Shown: piece after piece, positions 7,175 to 13,529 of the stretch
Layout of the letters: each line of letters opens with the position of its first letter
Numbering within the stretch: position 1 is the first letter of the stretch
DNA from: Candidatus Aminicenantota bacterium
Lineage (GTDB): Bacteria; Acidobacteriota; Aminicenantia; UBA2199
Reading direction: 5' to 3'
Assembly (NCBI GenBank): GCA_030612495.1
Contig: JAUWNT010000009.1
Location: 1-23,599, forward strand
Length of the DNA: 23,599 nucleotides
Program-made: the position numbers and the translations under genes
The notes under the pieces: model-generated
What the model was told of the DNA's origin: nothing
What the model saw: only the letters and a program-made list of their open reading frames with translations
The model's database searches: none

Positions 7175-8047
7175 ATGTCTGTTTTGATCAATAAAAATAC
7201 AAAAGTATTGGTTTTAGGAATAACAGGAAGATCTGGAAAATTGCAAACTAAGATAATGAAAAAATATGGGACAAATATTGTAGCAGGAGTTACGCCAGGA
7301 AAGGGAGGATCAGAAGTCGAGGGAATACCGGTATATGATTTCGTTAAAGAAGCTATAGATAATCATAATATTGATGCAGCAATCAGTTTTGTTCCCCCTC
7401 CTTATGCCAAGGACTCTTGTTTTGAAATTATTGAAAATAATATAAAATTTTTGGTTATCACAGCAGAAGGTATTCCAGACCATGATGTAGTTGAAATAAT
7501 TAAATATGCAGAGTATAAAGGTACAAAGGTTCTCGGCCCAGGTTCAGCTGGATTGATTTCACCGGGAAAGTGCAAGTTAGGTGTTCATCCTCCTCGAATG
7601 TATAAGGAAGGACATGTAGGAATTGTGTCAAAAAGTGGTGCTCTTTCTTATGAAGTAGGTAAAACCTTAACAGAATATGGAATGGGACAATCTACGGTTG
7701 TCGCAATTGGGGGAGGTCCCTTTTGGGGCTTAGCGCAATTAGATATCATAAAATTATTTCAACAGGATGAAAAAACTAAAATTATTATCCTGCTGGGAGA
7801 AATTGGAGGGACGATGGAAGAAGAAGCGGCAAAGTTTATTAAAAAAAATGTAAGTAAACCGATAATTTCATTTATTGTAGGAAGTTCAGCACCTAAAGGA
7901 AAATCTTTAGGTCATGCTGGGGCAATAATAGAAGGTAATTTAGGAACGGCAGAATCTAAAGTTAATGCTTTAAAAAAAGCAGGAGCATATATAGCAAATA
8001 ATCCTGAAGATATAGTTGAATTGATTAATAAGATTGAGGATAAATAA
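7175..8047 (+). CDS. Succinyl-CoA synthetase-like (ADP-forming acyl-CoA ligase) alpha subunit, divergent
   Basis: Alpha subunit partner of the preceding gene, 290 residues as in SucD. The N-terminal Rossmann CoA-binding domain has LGITGRSGK (14-22) and VPPPYAKDS. The C-terminal ligase domain has the power-helix LGEIGG and the phosphohistidine motif GHAGAII with His247. So the catalytic machinery is complete. Several otherwise very conserved residues near CoA and substrate differ: GPNCPG is GPGSAG (121-126), losing the Asn and Cys, and GGDPIPG is GGGPFWG (179-185), losing the Asp and gaining aromatic residues. Aromatic gain may mean a larger or less polar acyl group; that is inference. It follows the beta gene directly (TAA ATG) and is followed by the ferredoxin gene one base after its stop. 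Confidence 0.87.
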   Translation: MSVLINKNTKVLVLGITGRSGKLQTKIMKKYGTNIVAGVTPGKGGSEVEGIPVYDFVKEAIDNHNIDAAISFVPPPYAKDSCFEIIENNIKFLVITAEGIPDHDVVEIIKYAEYKGTKVLGPGSAGLISPGKCKLGVHPPRMYKEGHVGIVSKSGALSYEVGKTLTEYGMGQSTVVAIGGGPFWGLAQLDIIKLFQQDEKTKIIILLGEIGGTMEEEAAKFIKKNVSKPIISFIVGSSAPKGKSLGHAGAIIEGNLGTAESKVNALKKAGAYIANNPEDIVELINKIEDK

Positions 8048-8048
8048 T

Positions 8049-8246
8049 ATGGCTATTTATATAGATGAAAAAATATGTAAAGGTTGTAAACTTTGTATTC
8101 ATTTTTGTCCAAATAATGTGTTTCAAATGAGAAATAAGATAAATAATAAAGGATTTGTAATCCCTGATGTAGTTAATGAGAGTAAATGTACAAAATGTAA
8201 ACTTTGTGAATTGACCTGTCCTGATCTGGCAATTTTTGTGGAATAG
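8049..8246 (+). CDS. 2[4Fe-4S] ferredoxin, likely delta subunit of the 2-oxoacid oxidoreductase
   Basis: A 65-residue bacterial-type ferredoxin with two cluster motifs: C9-xx-C12-xx-C15-xxx-CP and C-xx-C-xx-C-xxx-CP (KCTKCKLCELTCP). It begins MAIYIDEKICKGCKLC, like KorD/VorC delta subunits, with an insert between the two motifs. ATG 8049 is the start, with GAGGA at 8036-8040 inside the end of the previous gene; a TTG at 8034 is rejected. As the last gene of the operon it is the natural electron acceptor or wiring subunit for the alpha/beta/gamma enzyme. No clear terminator follows. Confidence 0.9.
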   Translation: MAIYIDEKICKGCKLCIHFCPNNVFQMRNKINNKGFVIPDVVNESKCTKCKLCELTCPDLAIFVE

Positions 8247-8542
8247 AAATAATTTAACTGCATATTAAATTAATAGTATAAAATAAAAAGTATAATTATG
8301 AGTAAAATATTTATGAAAAAGTTTTTAATAAATAGTAAAATTGAAAATATAACCTTTTTATTCAGGTGTTTTAAAATAAAGATAAACAAATTTTGTGAAT
8401 TTAAAGGATATTGATATAAACTAATATTTGATTAATAGATAGGTAAGAAATAGAATTAGCACTAGGATTTATTAATATTCATAGCTTAATATAATTAAGT
8501 TATATTTAAAATAATAATTTTTATTGGAGGTAAAATAAAAAA
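8247..8542. other. AT-rich intergenic region, no gene recognised
   Basis: 296 bases separating the oxidoreductase operon from the amidohydrolase-like gene. It is almost entirely A and T. A 38-codon frame at 8298-8414 has no ribosome binding site and resembles nothing. A weak promoter-like pair (TTGATA 8411-8416, TTAATA 8432-8437) is present but not convincing. The length suggests a separate promoter for the next gene. Confidence 0.5.
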
Positions 8543-9439
8543 ATGAATAAGACGGATATTATAAACCGAATTTTAAGTGGGGCAATTGACTGTCATGTCC
8601 ATGCTGGTCCGGGAATTTTTGCAAGAACAGGAGATGCTATCAATTTTGCAAAACAAGCTAGAACATATGGTATGAGAGGGATTGTATTAAAGAACCATCA
8701 GGGAATTACTTCGGATACCGCAACCTTAGTAAATAAAATGGTTTCGGGTGTTGACGTCTACGGAGGAGTGGTTCTTAATCGTTATGTAGGAGGAATTAAT
8801 CCTTACGCGGTAGAGATTGCTATTCGTTTAGGTGCCAAGATTGTTTGGATGCCGACACAGTGGGCAAAACACCATGTAGATACTTTTGGTGCTGCTCAGT
8901 ACAAGCATATGAAACAAACGAAATCAGTGGTAGATTTACCTATGAAAGGTATATCGATTTTGGATGAAAAAGGGAATATTACTCCAGAAACAAAGCAAGT
9001 TTTACAGATTATAAAAGAAACAGATGTTGCTTTGGCAACTTCTCATTTAACTAAAGAAGAGATAAAGATATTGGTGAAAGAAGCAAATAAGATGGGCATA
9101 AATAAGATTATAATTACTCATATCACCTTTACCGAATTGTGGAAATGGTCTATTCAGGAACAGAGAGAACTGGTTGATATGGGGGCCACAATAGAACACG
9201 TTGCTGTTTATTGCATGGAGAATCGGTATTTGGTTTCACCAAAGGAGGTAGTAGAAATGATTGAAGGTGTTGGATATAAAAACGTTCTTATTGGATCGGA
9301 TTGTGGTCAATTACGTTTACCTGCTCCTCCTGAAGCACTGAGACTTTTTGTGGGTATGTTATTGGACGAAGGTACGGAAGAATATAAAATTCACTATATG
9401 ATGAAAGATAATCCTATTAGATTATTAGGATTGGGATAA
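8543..9439 (+). CDS. DUF6282 family amidohydrolase-like protein
   Basis: A 298-residue protein resembling the DUF6282 group of the metal-dependent hydrolase (TIM-barrel amidohydrolase) superfamily. The N-terminal DCHVH (16-20) gives the HxH metal pair (His18, His20); candidate later ligands are His168 (ATSHLT), His193 (IITHIT) and Asp253 (IGSDCGQ), in the classic order for this superfamily. There is no signal peptide, so it is cytoplasmic. Start ATG 8543 with GGAGGT at 8526-8531. The bicupin gene follows 30 bases later. The substrate is unknown: hydrolysis of an amide, lactam, lactone or phosphoester, or a decarboxylation, would all fit the fold. The company of TRAP importers, a cupin and AOR suggests catabolism of an imported organic acid. 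Confidence 0.8.
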   Translation: MNKTDIINRILSGAIDCHVHAGPGIFARTGDAINFAKQARTYGMRGIVLKNHQGITSDTATLVNKMVSGVDVYGGVVLNRYVGGINPYAVEIAIRLGAKIVWMPTQWAKHHVDTFGAAQYKHMKQTKSVVDLPMKGISILDEKGNITPETKQVLQIIKETDVALATSHLTKEEIKILVKEANKMGINKIIITHITFTELWKWSIQEQRELVDMGATIEHVAVYCMENRYLVSPKEVVEMIEGVGYKNVLIGSDCGQLRLPAPPEALRLFVGMLLDEGTEEYKIHYMMKDNPIRLLGLG

Positions 9440-9469
9440 TCATTAATACTCAAAAAAAGGAGGGCCAAA

Positions 9470-9850
9470 ATGGCTAAACCTGAGTTAGAATTTTTCAATA
9501 CTGAGGCAATTCCATGGGAACCGATCAAGAACTCTCCCGGGCAGTATGAAAAGATTTTAAGCAGCGATCCGCAAACCGGATCATATACCCGATTGGTGCT
9601 TTTTGAACCGGATTTTGAGAAATTTATTTCAAGTGAAGGGAGATCTTCGGGAAGAGTTCTCTGTCATGAGGATATTTGGGAAGAAGTCTTTATCATCAGC
9701 GGTACAGGTTTTGGAATAAGTCTTAATAAAACTTTTAAAAACAAGGCCTATAAAGCAGGATATTATGCCTGTCGACCACCAGGAATGAAACACGGACCTT
9801 TTTTACATCCTACCGGAGCTATAATCTTTGAAATCAGAACAAGAACCAAA
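9470..9850 (+). repeat. First unit of a 381-bp in-frame tandem duplication
   Basis: Bases 9470-9850 repeat as 9851-10231. The similarity begins just upstream of the start codon: CCAAAATGG precedes and includes both the real ATG (9470) and the internal ATG (9851). So the duplicated segment probably began in the leader of the original single-cupin gene. Confidence 0.85.
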
Positions 9851-10234
9851 ATGGTTAAACCTGAATTAGAATTTTTCAATACTGAAGCGATTCCCTGGAA
9901 ACCGATTGAAAATTCTCCCGGACAGTATGAAAAAATATTAAGCATGGATCCGGAATCCGGTTCACATACCCGCTTGTTACTTTCAGAACCGGATTTTGAG
10001 AAATTAATTTCAAATGAAGGGAGATCTTCAGGAAAAGTTATCTCCCATGAAGATATGTGGGAAGAATTATTTATAGTAAGCGGTACGGGTTTTGGGACAA
10101 GTCTTAATAAAACCTTTAAAAATAAAGCTTATAAAGCAGGATATTACGCATGTCGGCCGCCGGGAATGAAACACGGACCATTTTTGCATCCCACCGGAGC
10201 TGTATGTTTTGAATTCAGACTGAAAAAAGAATAG
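9470..10234 (+). CDS. Bicupin protein made of two near-identical cupin domains
   Basis: 254 residues made of two tandem 127-residue halves that are about 81% identical. Each half carries one small beta-barrel cupin: HEDxWEE (His66, Glu71/72 in the first half), ISGTGFG, and CRPPGMKHGPF (His108) with another His five residues later. So each half has a plausible metal site (two or three His plus Glu). The second half begins MVKPELEFFN and aligns with the protein start MAKPELEFFN. The gene has a strong site, AAGGAGGG, before ATG 9470. Cupins of this ChrR-like type bind metals and may be small-molecule enzymes or sensors. The function is not known; its position between the amidohydrolase-like gene and AOR suggests a part in the same pathway. 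A single-domain gene would have been the ancestor. Confidence 0.82.
   Translation: MAKPELEFFNTEAIPWEPIKNSPGQYEKILSSDPQTGSYTRLVLFEPDFEKFISSEGRSSGRVLCHEDIWEEVFIISGTGFGISLNKTFKNKAYKAGYYACRPPGMKHGPFLHPTGAIIFEIRTRTKMVKPELEFFNTEAIPWKPIENSPGQYEKILSMDPESGSHTRLLLSEPDFEKLISNEGRSSGKVISHEDMWEELFIVSGTGFGTSLNKTFKNKAYKAGYYACRPPGMKHGPFLHPTGAVCFEFRLKKE
9851..10231 (+). repeat. Second unit of the 381-bp in-frame tandem duplication
   Basis: Aligns without gaps to 9470-9850. The longest nearly unchanged block encodes SLNKTFKNKAYKAGYYACRP in both copies. Third-position differences between copies are common, so the duplication is not brand new. Confidence 0.85.
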
Positions 10235-10268
10235 TCTGTCATTCACTTGAATAATGGAGGGTTAATAA

Positions 10269-12173
10269 TTGAGTGATATAACTTCTTTAACTGGAAAGAT
10301 ATTAGATGTAAATTTATCCGAGAGGAAATGGTCTTCTTGGGAAGAAAGTGAATCGATATATAGAGAATATCTTGGTGCAAGGGGATTAAACCAGTATTAT
10401 CTTTATCAATTGTTGAGCCCTAGGGATTTGCCTTTAGATCCACAGAATTATGTTTTGCTTGGATCTGGTTTATTAGTTGGTACAAAAGCACCAGGAGCAA
10501 CGCGAATTAATATTGATTCAAAGAATTTATTTTCCAATGGTGTAGGTTCAAACAATGCAGGTGGATATTTTGCTGTTGCACTAAAGTCTTCAGGCTATGG
10601 AAATTTAAGAATCACAGGAAAATCCGAAAATCCGGTGTATTTATTGATAATTGATGGAAAAGTATCGATAGAAGATGCCCAGGAAATATGGGGAAAAACA
10701 ACATCGCAGACAGTAGAAATACTTAGAAAAAAACATGGCAAGGATATACATGTGGCTTGTATTGGACCTGCTGGTGAAAATTTAGTAAGAGGTGCTTGTG
10801 TTATCGTAAATAAGAGTAGAGCTGCGGCTAAATGTGGAATCGGTGCAATAATGGGCTCAAAAAAGATTAAAGCAATAGTTGTAAGAGGAACAAATATTCC
10901 TGAAATATTTGATAAAAGTAGATTTTCTGATCTTTATAAAAAGGCCTGGAAAAAAGTTATTAATTCTGGTACCGCTCAAAGATTGAGTAAATGGGGGGCG
11001 AAAAGTGCAGTTCAAGCAAAAAACAAAGTTTGTTCTGTCCCCTATAAACATTTCCAGGAGGGACATGTTAATGATTTGAAAGGATGGGACGAGAAATCTT
11101 TTTTAAAATACGAGGTTAAGAGATTTGGTATAAAAGGATGTCCAATTAGTTGTAGACAAATATACCATATTACAGATGGACCTTATCGCGGGACTATTGG
11201 AGAAGCTGTTGAATCAAATACAGTTCAGGATTTTGGCTTAAAACTGGATATCAGGGATAGTGCCACAATTATAAAAGCACATATTATGTGCAATGAATAT
11301 GGCATGGATATTGATACAGTTGCTGAGTCAGTTGCCTGGGCTTATGAGTGTTACGATAGAGATTTAATTAATAAGAGTGATACAGATGGTTTAGAATTGT
11401 ATTGGGGAAATTACCAGGCATTGATTACACTCATTGATAAAATTGCTGCTAGAGAAGGCTTTGGAGATATACTTGCTGAAGGTGTAGTAAGAGCATCTCA
11501 GATAATTGGACGAGGAACCTCAAAGTATGCCATGGCAATGAAAGGCCAGGATTTATATGAAGATCTAAGAATGCCAAAAGGCTGGGCATTAGGCACGGCA
11601 CTTGCAACAAGGGGCGGAGGTCATTGTAGCGGAGCACCAATTGTTGAATTTGCCGCAGGAAAATCAAATGCAGAAATATTATCTCCTCAATTGGCAGAAA
11701 AATTATATGGGGTTTCAACGGCGATTGATCCCAGTGCTTATGAAGGAAAAGCAAAATTGGTTGCCTACCACGAGAGACTTCATGCTGTATTAAATAGTAT
11801 AGGGATGTGTTTTTTTAACAGTATCTGGGAAGGCTATGAATTATTGGACGAGGATGATATAGCTCAATTGCTCAATGCTGCCACAGGCTGGGATTTGGAC
11901 CGTTATGAATTATTGAATATTGGAGAAAGGATTCATAATCTGGAGAGAATGTTCAATTATAAACATGCGAAATTGGATCGAAAGGATGACTACCCTCCCG
12001 CTAGATTTATGGAAGAAAAAATTAAAAATGGTCCCTATAAGGGGGAAAGTATGGACAGGAAAAAGTTTGACGAGATGTTAGATGAAAATTATCAATTGCA
12101 TGGGTGGACAGTTCAGGGAATTCCCAAAGAAGAGACAATAATTAAATTAGGATTAAAAAATATCATTGATTGA
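10269..12173 (+). CDS. Aldehyde:ferredoxin oxidoreductase family protein (tungstopterin enzyme)
   Basis: 634 residues, close to the usual 600-630. Enzymes of this family interconvert an aldehyde and its acid using ferredoxin, with a bis-pterin tungsten (or molybdenum) cofactor and one [4Fe-4S] cluster. The N-terminal AOR domain shows ARGLNQYYL, GSGLLVGTKAPGATR and GVGSNNAGGYFA (pterin binding). NEYGMDIDTVAESVAWAYE is the second pterin-contact block, and NSIGMC carries Cys514, the likely distal cluster ligand. The cluster motif, normally CxxCxxxC, reads IKGCPISC: Cys291 and Cys295 are present but residue 288 is Ile. Start is TTG 10269, with GGAGGG (10256-10261) eight bases upstream; no nearby ATG fits. 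No MoaD-type or ferredoxin gene is adjacent; a dead ferredoxin gene of the AOR-associated type lies at 19933. Confidence 0.88.
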   Translation: MSDITSLTGKILDVNLSERKWSSWEESESIYREYLGARGLNQYYLYQLLSPRDLPLDPQNYVLLGSGLLVGTKAPGATRINIDSKNLFSNGVGSNNAGGYFAVALKSSGYGNLRITGKSENPVYLLIIDGKVSIEDAQEIWGKTTSQTVEILRKKHGKDIHVACIGPAGENLVRGACVIVNKSRAAAKCGIGAIMGSKKIKAIVVRGTNIPEIFDKSRFSDLYKKAWKKVINSGTAQRLSKWGAKSAVQAKNKVCSVPYKHFQEGHVNDLKGWDEKSFLKYEVKRFGIKGCPISCRQIYHITDGPYRGTIGEAVESNTVQDFGLKLDIRDSATIIKAHIMCNEYGMDIDTVAESVAWAYECYDRDLINKSDTDGLELYWGNYQALITLIDKIAAREGFGDILAEGVVRASQIIGRGTSKYAMAMKGQDLYEDLRMPKGWALGTALATRGGGHCSGAPIVEFAAGKSNAEILSPQLAEKLYGVSTAIDPSAYEGKAKLVAYHERLHAVLNSIGMCFFNSIWEGYELLDEDDIAQLLNAATGWDLDRYELLNIGERIHNLERMFNYKHAKLDRKDDYPPARFMEEKIKNGPYKGESMDRKKFDEMLDENYQLHGWTVQGIPKEETIIKLGLKNIID

Positions 12174-12264
12174 ATTAATTTATCCGAGGAATTTTCAAAT
12201 TTATAAAAAAATCACCTTTTGATGTAATAATTATTACCAATAAGTTGAATAAAATAGCTAAAAG

Positions 12265-12295
12265 ACGCTCATCATTTTGATGTTGATAAGAGCGT
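12265..12295 (+). promoter_or_regulatory. Stem-loop in the leader between AOR and the TAXI binding protein
   Basis: ACGCTCATCA (12265-12274) can pair with TGAT..GAGCGT (12284-12295) with a two-base bulge. The downstream TTAATTCCTTT is only mildly T-rich, so it could be a weak terminator for the AOR gene or an attenuator-like structure for the transport genes. Confidence 0.4.
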
Positions 12296-12299
12296 TAAT

Positions 12300-12413
12300 T
12301 CCTTTGAAAGGAGGTGAATCAAGATGTAAAACAATAGAAGACAAAGATATGTTTTTAGTAGAATGCGTTTAAAAAATATTTTGAAGAAATTCAAAAAAGG
12401 AGGATACTTTTGA
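12300..12413 (+). other. Leader with strong Shine-Dalgarno, ATG-TAA start-stop and coupled open frame
   Basis: A near-perfect anti-16S site AAAGGAGGTGA (12307-12317) lies nine bases before ATG (12324-12326), which is followed at once by TAA (12327-12329). The same frame then stays open for 27 very basic codons (beginning NNRRQRY, ending FKKGGYF) and stops in TGA, overlapping the ATG of the binding protein as TGATG. The site itself lies in a perfect palindrome TCCTTTGAAAGGA (12300-12312). Either this was a short leader peptide whose second codon mutated to TAA, or it is a start-stop element that captures ribosomes. Confidence 0.5.
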
Positions 12414-13366
12414 TGAAAAGAATTACAATTCTTATTATTAGTTTAGTTATTTTTCTGATAAGTTTCACTGGAATTGGTTTTAGCCAGGAGCATATGTTTG
12501 TATTGGGAACTGCGGGTGCCGGCGGAACCTTTAATTATATTGGTTCTGCATTAGCCAATTTTATTTCTGAAAAGCTTGAAGATATAAATATACGGGCAAT
12601 AACTACGGGAGGTAGTAATGTTAATATTCGTTTACTTAGCGAAGGAGAGATTGATTTTGGTTTGGCTAATAGCTTATCTCTATATCTTGCCGCACAGGGA
12701 GAAAAATTATGGGAAGGAAAACCACAAGATAATCTCAGAGCTATTACAAGAACCCATGCTGCTTCAATACATTATGTTGTAAAAAAGGATTCAGGAATAA
12801 AAACATTTGAAGATTTAATTGGAACAAGGGGAAATACTGATGTAGTGGGAGGAACAACCAGATTAATTCATCAAGATGTCTGTAAATTTGCTGGCGTAGA
12901 TATGAACAAGATGGCTCAAACAAATGTTAATTATGTTCAAGCACTTGACCTATTTCGGGATGGACATATTGATTGGTTTTTAGCATCCGGCAGTGTTCCA
13001 GAAGCTAACGTTACCGAGATAGCTTTTACACGGGACATTGATATACTTGACGTAGGTGGCGAGTTAAGAGATAAGATGTTAGAAGCAGTTCCTTATTATT
13101 TCTCTCGGACCATTCCTGCAGGTACTTACGAAGGCATTGATAGAGATGTAGAGACCATAGATACGGTAGCTGCAATTTGGTGTGATGCAAGTATGTCAGA
13201 CGAGATTGCCTATAAAATAGCTAAAGTGATCCACGAAAATATTGATGAAGTCAGAAAACTTCATGTCGGACTAAGTGATCTTTCCGTAGAGAACGCAGCT
13301 GGAGGTTTGGGTATTCCATTACATCCCGGAGCAGAGAAATATTATAAAGAAGTTGCAGGGAAGTAG
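12413..13366 (+). CDS. TAXI family TRAP transporter solute-binding protein (first system)
   Basis: Exported binding protein of a sodium-dependent TRAP importer, 317 residues. The N-terminus KRITILIISLVIFLISF is a signal peptide with cleavage near residue 25. The mature part starts with LGTAGAGGTFNYIGSALANF, the TAXI hallmark, and has TGGSxxNIRLLSEGEIDFGLAN, VGGTTRLIHQDVCKFAGV and a C-terminal HPGAEKYYKE. Start is ATG 12413 with AAGGAGG at 12397-12403; a TTG three bases earlier is possible. It is followed by its permease gene after a 160-base gap containing a long hairpin. At least one characterised TAXI protein binds glutamate (family knowledge), which fits the amino-acid theme here, but the ligand is not readable from sequence. 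Confidence 0.92.
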   Translation: MKRITILIISLVIFLISFTGIGFSQEHMFVLGTAGAGGTFNYIGSALANFISEKLEDINIRAITTGGSNVNIRLLSEGEIDFGLANSLSLYLAAQGEKLWEGKPQDNLRAITRTHAASIHYVVKKDSGIKTFEDLIGTRGNTDVVGGTTRLIHQDVCKFAGVDMNKMAQTNVNYVQALDLFRDGHIDWFLASGSVPEANVTEIAFTRDIDILDVGGELRDKMLEAVPYYFSRTIPAGTYEGIDRDVETIDTVAAIWCDASMSDEIAYKIAKVIHENIDEVRKLHVGLSDLSVENAAGGLGIPLHPGAEKYYKEVAGK

Positions 13367-13390
13367 TAAAGATTGATAGCCGATAAGTAT

Positions 13391-13440
13391 TCGCTTATGC
13401 CCGCACTACACAAAAGATGTTGTAGGGCGGGCATAAGCGA
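13391..13440 (+). repeat. Long hairpin / REP-like intergenic repeat
   Basis: A perfect 14-bp stem, TCGCTTATGCCCGC (13391-13404) with its exact complement at 13427-13440, encloses a second 5-bp stem (CTACA/TGTAG). It is strikingly GC-rich for this window. It lies between the binding-protein and permease genes, so it may act as a partial terminator or mRNA stabiliser that sets their ratio, or it may be a dispersed REP/MITE-like element: the TGTAGGGCGGGCA edge resembles the TGTAGAGGCACG edge of the palindrome at 22374. Confidence 0.75.
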
Positions 13441-13529
13441 CCATCTTTCATTTTAATGGCTAAACTTTTCAGCAATATAATTGACTAATTATTGAAGCAT
13501 ATTTCTTATTGAAAGGAATAAATAAAAAT

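Noticed and set aside
8298..8414. 38-codon frame in the gap after the ferredoxin gene
   Set aside because: No ribosome binding site, and a low-complexity Lys/Ile/Phe-rich product expected from random AT-rich DNA.
11449..11754. 101-codon minus-strand frame inside the AOR gene
   Set aside because: It is the reverse of strongly conserved AOR coding sequence and has no recognisable product.
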